Source: Paraburkholderia phytofirmans OLGA172
GTDB taxonomy: Bacteria; Pseudomonadota; Gammaproteobacteria; Burkholderiales; Burkholderiaceae
NCBI RefSeq assembly: GCF_001634365.1
Contig: NZ_CP014579.1
Coordinates: 2,418,001-2,482,000 of the forward strand
Reading direction: 5' to 3'
Length of the DNA: 64,000 bases
Each line of letters starts with the position of its first letter. The stretch's first letter is position 1. This document shows, one piece after another, positions 8,225 through 17,897 of the stretch. The position numbers and the translations under genes were made by a program. The notes below the pieces were generated by a model. The model saw nothing but the letters and a program-made list of their open reading frames with translations. It was not told where the DNA came from and made no database searches.

Positions 8225-9592
8225 TTACACGGGATAGTGCTGTGTCGGGTCGTACAACGTATCCGGCACCGCCACGCCAAACGCTTGTAATCGCTCGGAG
8301 AATTTCGGCCGCACGCCCGTTGCGCAAAAGTGCCCGCAAACCTTTCCGTTTTTATCCACACCAGCGCGCTTGAAAGTGAAGATTTCCTGCAAATTGATAA
8401 TCTCGCCTTCCATGCCGGTAATTTCCTGAATGCTGGTTATCTTTCTGCGTCCGTCGGTAAGACGGGCCACCTGAATGATGACGCTGATCGCCGAACTGAT
8501 CTGGTGGCGAGCAGCCTTGGGCGGCAGATTCAGCCCGGCCATGCCGATCATGTTTTCGAGCCGCGTCAGTGCGTCTCGCGGAGTATTGGCGTGCACCGTC
8601 GCGAGCGAGCCTTCGTGCCCCGTGTTCATCGCCTGCAGCATATCCAGCGCCTCGGCGCCACGCACTTCGCCCAGAATGATCCGGTCAGGCCGCATCCGCA
8701 ACGCGTTGCGCACCAGCGAGCGCTGCGTGATCTCCCCTTTGCCTTCGATGTTGGGTGGACGCGTTTCGAGCCGAAGCACGTGCAACTGGCGCATCTGAAG
8801 CTCGGCAGCGTCCTCGATCGTCACGATACGTTCGTCGGACGGAATGAACCCTGACAGGACATTGAGCAAAGTCGTCTTGCCGCTGCCTGTCCCGCCCGAA
8901 ATCAGCACGTTCATCTTGGCGGCGGACAGCGCCTCCAGCACCTGAACCATCGGTGGCGTGAGGCTTTCATATTCAACCAGGTCTTTCACCGTCAGCGGGT
9001 TGACGGCGAAACGGCGAATCGACAGCAGCGGGCCATCGATCGCCGACGGCGGAATGATCGCATTCATGCGAGAGCCGTCAGGCAGACGTGCGTCCACCAT
9101 CGGGTTCGATTCATCAATGCGGCGGCCGACGCGCGATACGATCTTTTCGATCACTTTCATCAAATGCGCGTCATCGTAAAACGTGACATCGGTCAGTTCC
9201 AGCTTGCCGCGCCGCTCGATATACACGTGCTTGTACGTGTTGACCAGGATGTCGGAGATCGTCGGATCTGCCAGCAGCGGTTCAAGCGGGCCAAAGCCGA
9301 GCATCTCGTCACGCACGTCGCGCACCAGATGTTGCCGCTCGACCTCATTCATCGGGATGTTGTCTTCTTCGACAATACGCTCGACCAACTGTGCCAGTTC
9401 ATGCTGAATCTGTTCGTTCGAAAGGCGCTGGAGTTTTTCCAGTTCGACGCGGTCGATAACGGCTTGATGGACGTTTTTCTTGAGCTCCTGATACGCTCTT
9501 TTGGCCATTCTGTTCCGGTTAAGGCTTTGCTCGTGCGCGGTCAGATCGCCTTGCTCAAAAAATTGCTCACGCAGTGTCATGACGTTTTCCAT
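8225..9592 (-). CDS. tadA: Flp pilus assembly ATPase TadA (CpaF family)
   Basis: A 455-residue secretion ATPase that powers Flp pilus assembly in the cytoplasm. It has an N-terminal helical region (1-100), the CpaF/VirB11 N-domain (100-220), and a Walker A loop [11 protein letters not shown] near residues 231-241. A Walker B-type element ([12 protein letters not shown]) is near 305, and the His box segment [13 protein letters not shown] follows. The start is fixed by AGGAG six bases before the ATG. It sits between tadZ and tadB, 16 bp from tadZ, as in other tad loci. Confidence 0.96.
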   Translation of the reverse strand: MENVMTLREQFFEQGDLTAHEQSLNRNRMAKRAYQELKKNVHQAVIDRVELEKLQRLSNEQIQHELAQLVERIVEEDNIPMNEVERQHLVRDVRDEMLGFGPLEPLLADPTISDILVNTYKHVYIERRGKLELTDVTFYDDAHLMKVIEKIVSRVGRRIDESNPMVDARLPDGSRMNAIIPPSAIDGPLLSIRRFAVNPLTVKDLVEYESLTPPMVQVLEALSAAKMNVLISGGTGSGKTTLLNVLSGFIPSDERIVTIEDAAELQMRQLHVLRLETRPPNIEGKGEITQRSLVRNALRMRPDRIILGEVRGAEALDMLQAMNTGHEGSLATVHANTPRDALTRLENMIGMAGLNLPPKAARHQISSAISVIIQVARLTDGRRKITSIQEITGMEGEIINLQEIFTFKRAGVDKNGKVCGHFCATGVRPKFSERLQAFGVAVPDTLYDPTQHYPV

Positions 9593-9608
9593 TTTCCGCT
9601 CCTTTAAC

Positions 9609-10808
9609 TCAGGCCCTGCCTAACATCGGCTTGCCGAAAATCTTCCGCAAAGCGGCGCTCCCGCTATTTGCCGGCGACGGCGGCGACGGCGACGGCGGCA
9701 GCAACAGGTTGCGCACCAGTTCGCTCAGGCTTTTTGCCACGCCACTCGATTTGGCGAGCCGCAGAATCGGCACGCCCTGATTGATCGACGCTGACACCGA
9801 AGCACGGTCTTCAGGAATCACACCGGCCACCCGCAGGCCCAGTGCCTTCTCCAGTTCAGGCAACCCGACCGGCCCTTTCTTTTCGTAGCGGTTGACCAGC
9901 ACGCGCACCTTGTCGCCGCGGTAGCCGAGTGAGCGGAAGATATCGAGCAGCCGGTGGCCGCCGCGCAGATAGGGCAAACTCAGTTGCAGCACCGGAAAAA
10001 TGCAGTCGCTCTGGTCGAGTGCCGCAATCGTCACGTTGCAGATGCTCTGGCCGATATCGAAAATAACCAGATCGTATTGATGCCGTACCAGATTCAGAAT
10101 GCGCTGCAAGTGTTCCGGTTTGATTTCTTTCGCCTTGGCCGGATCGGCTGCACCAGCCAGAACATCAAAGCTGTCGCTGACGTGGGTCAGACACGCATCG
10201 AGAAACGCGGGGTCAAGCCGGTCAATCTGGGCACTGACGTCGGCCAGCGTGGCCGGCGGCGTGATTTCCGACACCAGAAAAGCAGCTTCACCGAATTGCT
10301 GATTCAAATCGATCAGCAGCGCTCGCTTGCCGACTGCCGAGGCGGCAAAACCCAGATTGGCCGCTAAAAATGAGGTGCCGCTTCCACCTTTACATGACAC
10401 AAACGAGATCACCCTGCCTTCGCGCCGCGTGCCGGTAATTTTGCGGGCGATCCTTTCGACGGCGTGCTGCAGTTCCTGGGGGTCGGCCGGCCACTGCTGC
10501 ACATCGCGCACGCCGGCACGCATGGCGCGAATCAGCAGATCGGCCGACGGCGACGGTGCCAGCAGCATGCAGGTCAGATCGGTGTGCTGCGCGGTGAGCG
10601 CAGCGAGTGTGTCGAAATCCTGTTGTGTCATCAGCGCGCCATCGAGAATCAGCAAATCGACGCCATCGAGCACCTGCTGATGCGCGCATAGGTCGGCCAG
10701 CCCTGCCTTCGATGTTTTGACGCGGTGATGGGAATCTCCCGCCCCGACGATTCGCGCAATCGCACTGGCCTGCGCTGGATCGGATGAATTCGTGAGAATA
10801 TCGATCAT
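9609..10808 (-). CDS. tadZ: Flp pilus assembly protein TadZ (CpaE-like ParA/MinD ATPase)
   Basis: A 399-residue protein with an N-terminal receiver-like domain (about 1-125) and a C-terminal MinD/ParA fold. The P-loop region reads [14 protein letters not shown] (residues 139-152). It keeps the signature lysine, but the second P-loop lysine is replaced by threonine, as in other atypical TadZ proteins. TadZ is thought to place the pilus machine at its site in the cell. A Gly/Ser/Pro-rich stretch lies near residue 370. The gene lies between the tadE-like genes and tadA. Confidence 0.9.
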   Translation of the reverse strand: MIDILTNSSDPAQASAIARIVGAGDSHHRVKTSKAGLADLCAHQQVLDGVDLLILDGALMTQQDFDTLAALTAQHTDLTCMLLAPSPSADLLIRAMRAGVRDVQQWPADPQELQHAVERIARKITGTRREGRVISFVSCKGGSGTSFLAANLGFAASAVGKRALLIDLNQQFGEAAFLVSEITPPATLADVSAQIDRLDPAFLDACLTHVSDSFDVLAGAADPAKAKEIKPEHLQRILNLVRHQYDLVIFDIGQSICNVTIAALDQSDCIFPVLQLSLPYLRGGHRLLDIFRSLGYRGDKVRVLVNRYEKKGPVGLPELEKALGLRVAGVIPEDRASVSASINQGVPILRLAKSSGVAKSLSELVRNLLLPPSPSPPSPANSGSAALRKIFGKPMLGRA

Positions 10809-10837
10809 TTTGTTCTTCCCGGTAAGTCGGCGACGTG

Positions 10838-11302
10838 CTAATTACAAGTAGGATTGGTGCCGTTCACACTACTCAGGCTTTCTCTCGGCAAAGTCGTCGT
10901 GAATGGCGGCATCGACAGCGTAAATGGCACAAAAGGCACCACCGTATTGACCGTGACGTTGGCCACGGCAACCGTGACCGCGGTGCACGACGAGGCGTCG
11001 CAACCCGACGGCGTATAAGTCACGGTGACGTTGGAAGGCTGCAGAATCGGCAACATCTGCTGCATATCCTTGATCACGGGGTTGCTTGCCGACTGGCTGC
11101 TGTTGATGTCGCAAACCACGGCCACCCGGGCACCCAGCCTCGTTGCTTCTGCTGCCGAATTCCAGTAAAACAGCACGCGCCCCATCTCCATGACGCCAAT
11201 CAGCAACGTGAAGAAAATGGTGGATATAAGGGCGAATTCGAGTGCGGCGACGCCTCGCTGACGCCGTGCGCCGGGCAGACGATGGATATTGAACTTGCTC
11301 AT
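10838..11302 (-). CDS. tadE: TadE-like pilus assembly pseudopilin
   Basis: A 154-residue TadE-family protein. A short basic N-terminus with the GVAALEFAL motif leads into one membrane helix (about residues 20-42), followed by a Thr/Val-rich extracytoplasmic domain with four cysteines. The glutamate in the GxxxLEF motif is the pseudopilin-type processing signature cut by TadV. The frame extends upstream, but the start at 11302 is supported by the four-base ATGA overlap with the preceding tadE-like stop. This indicates translational coupling. Confidence 0.88.
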   Translation of the reverse strand: MSKFNIHRLPGARRQRGVAALEFALISTIFFTLLIGVMEMGRVLFYWNSAAEATRLGARVAVVCDINSSQSASNPVIKDMQQMLPILQPSNVTVTYTPSGCDASSCTAVTVAVANVTVNTVVPFVPFTLSMPPFTTTLPRESLSSVNGTNPTCN

Positions 11303-11787
11303 AGCACCTGCCTCATCACGCAACTGATATCTCCGAATATCAACCCGCCTAGATTGAAAAACCCGGTGATCTGCGCGTACGGATATCCGGTCACTTTCAC
11401 TTGCACGAGATTGATCGTTTCGGCGGCCGGATTGGTTTGCACATTCTTGAATTGCCCAGTGCAGCCGGTGTTGCTCACCTGATCGCAGACCACGACCATG
11501 CTCTTCTGCAGACCGTTGACGAGCGGCGAGCCCGAGCAGTCCGTCGTGCCGTAAATAACCAGACACTGGGCTTCTCCGATCGGATAGTTGGTTGTATCAG
11601 TGGGATCGTATGCGGACAACAGGCGCGCCCCATCGCGCACCGACTTGACGATCGTGTTGTACTGATAGAACGCGTAACCGAATTCGGCGATGCCAAACAG
11701 AAGGATGATCATTGGGATCGCCACCAGAGCGAACTCGACGGCCACAATGCCCCGCATGCGGCGCATGGATTGGGTGCGATAGCGCAT
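11299..11787 (-). CDS. TadE-like pilus assembly pseudopilin (second copy)
   Basis: A 162-residue TadE-family protein with a basic N-terminus, the GIVAVEFAL processing and membrane motif (residues about 12-20), one membrane helix and an extracytoplasmic domain with several cysteines (IYGTTDCSG, VVVCDQ). The ATG at 11787 is preceded by TAGGAG at seven bases. It may be the TadF or TadE counterpart of its neighbour; the names cannot be separated from sequence alone. Its stop overlaps the next gene by four bases. Confidence 0.87.
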   Translation of the reverse strand: MRYRTQSMRRMRGIVAVEFALVAIPMIILLFGIAEFGYAFYQYNTIVKSVRDGARLLSAYDPTDTTNYPIGEAQCLVIYGTTDCSGSPLVNGLQKSMVVVCDQVSNTGCTGQFKNVQTNPAAETINLVQVKVTGYPYAQITGFFNLGGLIFGDISCVMRQVL

Positions 11788-11797
11788 GATTGCTCTC

Positions 11798-13057
11798 CTA
11801 TTGCACCAGCACTGGCACCATCGGCCCGATGCCGGCGGTCGTGCTGCCTGGGATGCCCTGCGACGCGCAGGGCGTGGTCGGGTCAGACGCATCGCCTCGA
11901 TACTCCAGATAGATCGTGCCGTTGAGTGCGCCATTGTTGTTCTTCTCCATCGGGTGAAGCATCAGCACGCAGGCCCACGATTGAATGGCAGCTGTCTGAC
12001 TGTTTTGTAACGCTGAACAGTCGACCACCGGCACAAGCGCAAGTCGCCGGTCAGTGCCACTGGAGTAGTAGATAGCTGATTGGGTAGTTCCCTTAACATC
12101 AAGGAGGTTCGCCGCCGATTGGCCCTGGTAAGCGATGTGGTTCGGCCGCTGATTGTCACGGAAATCCGGAAACACATTCCGCGTCGGAATAACCCCATTG
12201 AGCTGGGTCACGGGCGAGTATGCGAAGCCGGTGAAATCGGATACACCGGAGGGATTCGGCGGGGGATTGTACGGATTCTGGTAAATCCCAAAGCGGGTAT
12301 TCCAGGCACCGTCCATGCTCTGAATGTTGCCGGTCTTTCCAACCTGAGTGCCAACCGCCGGTAACGTGCATTGCCCCGATCCCGTGAGTAGGGTTTTCAT
12401 GTCCGGGACGTTCTGACCAGGATACGCGACCCACATGAAGTTACCGGTCAGCTGATTATTCGAGCCCACCTTGCTGGGCAGCCAATCGCCCACGTTGTAG
12501 GGGGTGCTGGCTGGCGCCTTGCAAACGGCCACCGGCAGCGCACATGTCGTTTGCGACTGCGTGGTCGATGCGACCGCGGTAGCTGCAACGGCAGATGTAC
12601 CGAGCGTCGCGCTGACAACCTGCATGAACCAGTTGCTGATCTTGGCGCGGGTCACGGTACAACGCACAAAGCCGATGCTCGGCACGTCTGCTGCACTAAA
12701 TTGGCTTTGGGTCAAATACGGGCCAACAAACAACTTGCTGAACGTGACGTTGCTGTTAGTCGCGAGCGACACATTTTCACTCTGCAGCAACACCCGATTC
12801 GCCGCGCCAACCGTTATACCCGCCGCCTCGGGTGTCGCGAGCGACAACGCCTTCGTGAGATCGCGCGATGCCGCCAACGCGCAGGCGTCGGCGGCGTTGG
12901 ACAATTCACTCTTCGCGATATACAGCTTGCCTAGATCGGCGGCCAAACCGGCAAAACTGATCAGCACCACGAGCGTCAGTGCGACGATGATCGCGACGAC
13001 GCCGCGCTCGCCCCGACGAGCCGCACCGCAAGCACCCGATTTGATTACGCCACGCAT
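11798..13057 (-). CDS. tadG: Flp pilus assembly protein TadG
   Basis: A 419-residue TadG-type protein. The N-terminus has the RRGERGVVAIIVALTLVVL segment, with one membrane helix, followed by the characteristic GLAADLGKLYIAKSELSNAADACALAASRDL block. A long Ser/Thr/Asn-rich extracytoplasmic domain contains several cysteine pairs. TadG is needed for Flp pilus production and is thought to act in the envelope. It is followed 10 bp later by the tadE-like pair, as in other tad loci. Confidence 0.9.
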   Translation of the reverse strand: MRGVIKSGACGAARRGERGVVAIIVALTLVVLISFAGLAADLGKLYIAKSELSNAADACALAASRDLTKALSLATPEAAGITVGAANRVLLQSENVSLATNSNVTFSKLFVGPYLTQSQFSAADVPSIGFVRCTVTRAKISNWFMQVVSATLGTSAVAATAVASTTQSQTTCALPVAVCKAPASTPYNVGDWLPSKVGSNNQLTGNFMWVAYPGQNVPDMKTLLTGSGQCTLPAVGTQVGKTGNIQSMDGAWNTRFGIYQNPYNPPPNPSGVSDFTGFAYSPVTQLNGVIPTRNVFPDFRDNQRPNHIAYQGQSAANLLDVKGTTQSAIYYSSGTDRRLALVPVVDCSALQNSQTAAIQSWACVLMLHPMEKNNNGALNGTIYLEYRGDASDPTTPCASQGIPGSTTAGIGPMVPVLVQ

Positions 13058-13081
13058 GACGATCTCCCGTCCATGTTGTTC

Positions 13082-13396
13082 TTACTGACCGCCGGCCCCG
13101 CCGCCGCTCCCGCTTCCGACACCGATGACGAATGCATTCGGTGACGGCACAGGTTGTTGAAACGACTTGTCGTAGGTGTCCATCGCTGAAGCGGCGGACT
13201 TGCCGTCCATTCCTTGTGCCGATTGCGCGTGTTCTGCCGCGTGCGGATCGATGATCTGCGCTTGCGTGACGGCTTTGAGTGCCTGGCCAAAATGTGCGTC
13301 CCAGATCGGCGTGCTGGACATGCAACCGCTGAGCGCCGCGCAGACCGGCACGATGAGCGCGGCCCAGCGTGCGAAAGCAAAGTGTTCGTTTTTCAT
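13082..13396 (-). CDS. small lipoprotein of the tad locus
   Basis: A 104-residue product with a lipoprotein signal peptide (MKNEHFAFARWAALI, then the lipobox LSGC around residue 25), a short middle part rich in Ala, His and Gln, and a Gly-rich end (GSGSGGGAGGQ). The start at 13396 has AAGGGGA before it. The position between rcpA and tadG is where other tad loci place small outer-membrane accessory lipoproteins. It may help the secretin assemble, as TadD or RcpB would, but it shows no TPR repeats. The function is inferred from location only. Confidence 0.75.
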   Translation of the reverse strand: MKNEHFAFARWAALIVPVCAALSGCMSSTPIWDAHFGQALKAVTQAQIIDPHAAEHAQSAQGMDGKSAASAMDTYDKSFQQPVPSPNAFVIGVGSGSGGGAGGQ

Positions 13397-13418
13397 GAAA
13401 TTCCCCTTGGGCGTCACA

Positions 13419-15344
13419 TCAATGTTCAGCCGGCTGACTTGAAGCATCCGCTTTCGCGACTTCTTGCCGGGCGTTGCGTGAGGCGATCTGTTTCGCGGAG
13501 CTTTCGATGCGGGCGGCACGGGCCGCCTGTTCGGTCTCAGCCGCTGACGGCGCCGCGGTGCTGGCCGCCGCTGTCAGCATGGGACTCGCTGCCGCTGCTT
13601 GCGGGCCACGCGGCGGCAACGCCGTCGTAGCAGGCACAGCGGGCGCTTGTGGCGCCGGTTCAGGCGAGGGCTGCGGTGCCGACGGGCTCACCGAAGCAGG
13701 GGCAGGCATCGGCGAAGCGGCCGGGGCAGCCTCGGCAGGCGCGGCACGCATTTTCGGGTGACGGCCTTCCATGTTGCCGGTCGCGTAGACGTCGGCCTCG
13801 TTCGGCTGCGAGAAGCTGTCCGTGGGCAGTGGCAGGTCCGCGGTTTGCAGCGGCTTGACGAGATGCGGCGTGATGATGAACACGAGTTCCGTCAAGTCCT
13901 GCTGGAACGACGTGCTGCGCGCCAGTGCACCGAGCACCGGCACTTCGCCAATGCCGGGAATGGCTTTCAGCGCGCCGGTGACGTTGCTCTTCATCAGTCC
14001 GCCGATCGCAAACGACTCGCCGTCGCTCATCTGGACGACGGTGGACGCGCGACGGGTCGTGATGAGCGGCAGAATCGACACACCGCTCACGTTGGACGCG
14101 CTAACCGTGATGCCAGTCGGCGACAGCTCGGACACCTCGGGTGCAACCTTCAGGCTGATACGGCCGTTGGAAAGCACGGTCGGCGTGAACTTCAGGCCGA
14201 CACCAAATTCCTCTTCCTGGAGCGTAATGCTCGTCACGCCTGTACCGCTGCTTTGCGGCACCGGAATGAAGATCTTGCCGCCAGCGAGGAAGGTCGCCTC
14301 CTGGCCGCTGATCGCGACGAGATTCGGTTCGGCGAGAATCTTGACGAGGTCGTCAGTTTTCTGCGCATCGACGGCGAAGTTAAACGGGCGGTTGTTCGCC
14401 TTGCTGCCCGCGATGACGCTCGTCACACCGGCCAGCAGGTTGCTCACCAGCGCACCGCTCCATGAACCGAAGCCGCCCTGAATATTGAGCGCCGAGCCCA
14501 GCTGGTTGATGAGTGTCTTCGACACCTCGGCGACCTTGACTTCGAGCATCACCTGCTGCGGTGCATCGACCGTCATCATGTTGATCACTTCGGCCGACTT
14601 GCTGGTGCTCGAACTCTGCTGGTTCACAGGCATGCCGCCTATGCTCCCGGACCCCGCCTGCGATTGCTGGGTGGGCTGTGCGTCCGCGTAGGCCTTCGCG
14701 ATCTCCATCGCCTGCTGGGCAGCCGGCGAACTCGATACATGCCCCCCGAGCACCAGGTTGCCTGCTGCGGTCGATACCCGGATGCTGCGCTCATTGGGCA
14801 ACAGTTGCCCAAGCGATTGCTGCACGCCATTGGCGTCAATGTTGACAATCACGTCGATCATCTGACATCCGCCGCTGCGTCCCTGCACGATCATGTTGGT
14901 CGTGCCGACCGCCATGCCGACGAGATAGAGCGTGCGCGGCGACACGAGCGTAGCTTGCACGATCGTCGGATTGCCGAGCGTGCGGTTGCGTGCCGGTTCG
15001 GCGAGAGGCAGGAGTGTCGACTTGCCAACCGGTACGACGACACTGGTTTCATCATGGATCTCGCCGGTGCAGTTCGGACCGCGCAGCGGCGCGGCGGCTG
15101 CGGCGCCGGCCGCTCCGCCGGCCGGCATCGGCGCCATGCTGACCATCATCGGCATTGGCCCACGGCCCGACGGCAACGGCGCATTTGGCCTGGCCTTGGC
15201 AAGCGCCGGAACTTCGGCCGCTTCCTGCGCTGCGCCGCTTTGCGCGACAAGCAATCCGGTGCACAGCGCCGAGGCGAGTACGACGCCGCCGAGCGAGCGG
15301 CTACGCATCGCACCGCCGGATGAGAACCCCAGTTTCGTCTTCAT
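13419..15344 (-). CDS. rcpA: Flp pilus secretin RcpA (CpaC)
   Basis: A 641-residue outer-membrane secretin that forms the pilus exit channel. It has a signal sequence (about 1-40), a Pro/Met/Ala-rich linker and the CpaC N-domain (PLAEPARNRTLGNPTIVQATLV, to about residue 215). The secretin domain is about 270-500 and contains the conserved VPVLGALARS and ELVFIITPHLVKP motifs. It ends with an unusually long tail of about 130 residues made almost entirely of Ala, Pro and Ser. Most homologues stop soon after the ITP motif. It lies downstream of rcpC, as usual. Confidence 0.93.
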   Translation of the reverse strand: MKTKLGFSSGGAMRSRSLGGVVLASALCTGLLVAQSGAAQEAAEVPALAKARPNAPLPSGRGPMPMMVSMAPMPAGGAAGAAAAAPLRGPNCTGEIHDETSVVVPVGKSTLLPLAEPARNRTLGNPTIVQATLVSPRTLYLVGMAVGTTNMIVQGRSGGCQMIDVIVNIDANGVQQSLGQLLPNERSIRVSTAAGNLVLGGHVSSSPAAQQAMEIAKAYADAQPTQQSQAGSGSIGGMPVNQQSSSTSKSAEVINMMTVDAPQQVMLEVKVAEVSKTLINQLGSALNIQGGFGSWSGALVSNLLAGVTSVIAGSKANNRPFNFAVDAQKTDDLVKILAEPNLVAISGQEATFLAGGKIFIPVPQSSGTGVTSITLQEEEFGVGLKFTPTVLSNGRISLKVAPEVSELSPTGITVSASNVSGVSILPLITTRRASTVVQMSDGESFAIGGLMKSNVTGALKAIPGIGEVPVLGALARSTSFQQDLTELVFIITPHLVKPLQTADLPLPTDSFSQPNEADVYATGNMEGRHPKMRAAPAEAAPAASPMPAPASVSPSAPQPSPEPAPQAPAVPATTALPPRGPQAAAASPMLTAAASTAAPSAAETEQAARAARIESSAKQIASRNARQEVAKADASSQPAEH

Positions 15345-15452
15345 TTTTTCATGCCCCCGTTACCCGATATCGGTCAATCGAGACTTCCGTTCTTTGTCTT
15401 CGTGGTGCCCGTTGCAGCGGCCCGTCTTCGCGGATGCCGCTGCCGGTCCGGA

Positions 15453-16298
15453 CTAGAAACACTCAACGCTGCCCAACACACCAGATAGCACTCCGACGCA
15501 GTCCCGCTTTGCCGCTGGTCGTGCGGCGTAGTGCACGCGCGCAGGACGCGCGGGCAAAGCAGCGGGCGCCGAGGCCGGCACGGCTGGCGTGCCGAGCAGC
15601 GTGACCTTCGTGGCACCGCCGGTGAGCAGCGATGCGGTATCCACCTGGTTGCGCAGCACCAGTGACAGCGTGCCGACACTGCGCGCGAGGTCGAGTTTTT
15701 CCGCCTGGTCAGGCGTGACTTCGAGCGTGACTGCGTTGACCACTTTGGGTTTGGTTTCGTCACGGCCCACTTCCTGCGCGACGGCCAGCACCAGAATTTT
15801 TTCGAGCACGATCTTGGAAATGCTTTCGTCGTTGCCCGATTTGTTCGTGCTGCTTTTGTCTTGCTGCGTGCTGACGATGATGTCGACATAGTTTCCAGGC
15901 AGTGCAAAACCCGCCACGCCGATCACATCGTTGACGCGCACCGTGATCGCGCGCTTGCCGTCAGCGATCACCGCCGATAACCCTCCCTGCGTACCGACAG
16001 GCGCCAACTTACCTTCCAGAATCGGCTCACCGCGCAACGCACTGTTTTTCATCACACGTCCGTCGAGTTTCTGCGTATCGCTGAACGCACCGGTCGGTAT
16101 GCTGCCTGCCGGCCAGTCGACCATCTTGATGAAATCGGGGTTAAGGCGCTGCCCCAAACTGATATCGACGGCGGCGACCGCGACTCTGGTGGTCATGCCC
16201 GACGATCTGTCCATCAGCCAGCGCGACGCTACCGCTACCGCGCCGAGTCCCGCCACCGCCGCAACCACCAACATCACCAGCGCACGTATGTTCTTCAT
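15453..16298 (-). CDS. rcpC: Flp pilus assembly protein RcpC/CpaB
   Basis: A 281-residue CpaB/RcpC protein. An N-terminal membrane anchor (residues 5-25) is followed by a SAF-type domain with AAVDISLGQRLNPDFIKMVDWP near residue 45 and the GYALPGNYVDI-like element (GFALPGNYVDIIVST) near 135. The C-terminus is Ala/Pro-rich. RcpC proteins sit in the periplasm and are thought to bridge the secretin and the cell wall. It precedes rcpA by 108 bp and lies 63 bp downstream of the AAA+ ATPase gene. Confidence 0.92.
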   Translation of the reverse strand: MKNIRALVMLVVAAVAGLGAVAVASRWLMDRSSGMTTRVAVAAVDISLGQRLNPDFIKMVDWPAGSIPTGAFSDTQKLDGRVMKNSALRGEPILEGKLAPVGTQGGLSAVIADGKRAITVRVNDVIGVAGFALPGNYVDIIVSTQQDKSSTNKSGNDESISKIVLEKILVLAVAQEVGRDETKPKVVNAVTLEVTPDQAEKLDLARSVGTLSLVLRNQVDTASLLTGGATKVTLLGTPAVPASAPAALPARPARVHYAARPAAKRDCVGVLSGVLGSVECF

Positions 16299-16361
16299 GA
16301 TGAGTCTCCCTGATACCTGACCTGTTTCCTGACTAGAGTTTCCGGCCGCTTAACCGGTCAC

Positions 16362-17789
16362 TTAACCGGCCGCGAATTTTTTTGCTGTCCACTCCGCGCC
16401 ACCCTGCTGCTGGGGTGGCGGGTTGTCGTGGTCGCCGACCACCGCGAAGTAGCTGTTCCAGGCGCGCAACAAGTTCGGTCCATCCGCCACGGCCGGTTGC
16501 TCAAGGTAACGCGCATTGGCCAGCACGATGCGCAACAGGTCACCTGGATAACATGCCAGCAGCGGCCGGCCGGACGACATATGTAAGTGATGCACGAGAT
16601 ACTCAAACGCGTCATCGTCCGACGCCACGTTTAGTTCTTCACAGCGCTGTTCGTACACGGCGCGATACTCGGCGACATCGAGGGGGCCGATATACAGCTT
16701 GCAGCCGAGGCGCCGGAAAAATGCCTCGTCGCCGAGATCCGCCGGCGCAAAATTGCTTGAAAACGCAATCCAGACGTCGAACGGCAGAGAGAAGCGCGAG
16801 CCGGTATGCAAGGTGAGCATGTCGCGCCCGCGATCGAACGGCACGATCCATCGGTTGATCAACTCAGCCGGGGCCACGCGCTGGCGCCCGAGATCGTCGA
16901 CAATGTATAAGCCGCCGTTGGCCTTGACATGCGGAGGCGCCTGGTAAAAGCCGCTGGCCGCGTCGTAGCGCAACTCGAGCATGTCCAGTGTCAGTTCCCC
17001 CCCGGATAGCACGGTGGGCCGCCGGCAAACTTGCCAGCGGGAGTCGGAAGGTGCGCTCAACGCATTGTCGGGCGCTCCTGTGTCGCACGGCTCGTGAATC
17101 AGCGGATCGAAAATCTGGATGACTTCGTTTTCAACTACGATGGCATACGGCACAGTCACACGGCCGGGCAGCAGCCGCCCCAATCGTTCGGCTAACGAAG
17201 TTTTGCCACTGCCCGGTGGCCCGAAGAAGATCACTGGTTTGCCGCTGTTGACTGCGCCGCCGATCTCGTCGAGCAGCGCTGTCCTGATCGTCAAGCCGGC
17301 AAAGGCAGCCCGCACGCTGGTGCGGGTGACTTGCATCTGTCGCACCGATTGCTGCCGCAGCACGGTTTCATATGCTGCCAACGACACCGGTGCCGGGCCG
17401 ACGTAGCGGCAGTGAGCCATGAATTCGGCCGCGCGCTGACGGCCGCCATCGGTGAGTTGGAGATCGACATCGATATCGCTGGCGCCGCGCCGCACGATTT
17501 CCAGCACCCGTTCGCGCACCCCGAAGGCCACCACGCCATCGAGGACGCTGGCGCCCAGCTTGAGGCGTTCAATCAGTTTGGATAACGATACTTTTCCAAG
17601 CAGAAAAGCCGTCTTGGCCACCAGTTCAAGCAGAAAATTTTGATCCAGTCCGGTGTCGGCAATGGTGCGTGGCGCGCGCGCCAACAGATTTTCTTCAGCG
17701 CCGCCCTCCTTGATGCGAGCCCGGCCGGCATCCTGCAGGCGGCTGATGTCAGCCGGCGCGCCCGGCGCCGTTTTCCATTTGTTTATCAC
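16362..17789 (-). CDS. AAA+ ATPase of the tad locus
   Basis: A 475-residue AAA+ protein. A helical N-terminal region (1-175) precedes a clear Walker A loop, FFGPPGSGKTSLAERL at about 188-203, and a Walker B element YIVDDLGRQR near 293. A sensor/arginine-finger region with FSSNFAPADLGDEAFFRRLGCKLY follows. It is not the TadA motor, which is encoded separately. The fold resembles MoxR or predicted chaperone-like ATPases. Lying between tadV and rcpC on the same strand, it probably serves pilus assembly or its control. The exact role is unknown. Confidence 0.82.
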   Translation of the reverse strand: MINKWKTAPGAPADISRLQDAGRARIKEGGAEENLLARAPRTIADTGLDQNFLLELVAKTAFLLGKVSLSKLIERLKLGASVLDGVVAFGVRERVLEIVRRGASDIDVDLQLTDGGRQRAAEFMAHCRYVGPAPVSLAAYETVLRQQSVRQMQVTRTSVRAAFAGLTIRTALLDEIGGAVNSGKPVIFFGPPGSGKTSLAERLGRLLPGRVTVPYAIVVENEVIQIFDPLIHEPCDTGAPDNALSAPSDSRWQVCRRPTVLSGGELTLDMLELRYDAASGFYQAPPHVKANGGLYIVDDLGRQRVAPAELINRWIVPFDRGRDMLTLHTGSRFSLPFDVWIAFSSNFAPADLGDEAFFRRLGCKLYIGPLDVAEYRAVYEQRCEELNVASDDDAFEYLVHHLHMSSGRPLLACYPGDLLRIVLANARYLEQPAVADGPNLLRAWNSYFAVVGDHDNPPPQQQGGAEWTAKKFAAG

Positions 17790-17897
17790 GTTAGTCCCCC
17801 AGTGATCCCGTGCTGCGCACGGGCCTGCTGCACTTATTGTTGTTTGCCTTTCTGCGAAGGCTCTTACGTCATGGGCAGATGCCTGCTTGCTGAGCCG

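Noticed and set aside
7170..8339. Longer TadB with 64 extra N-terminal residues
   Set aside because: The extension is Arg-rich and overlaps the untranslated gap. The family starts at the first membrane helix, at 8147.
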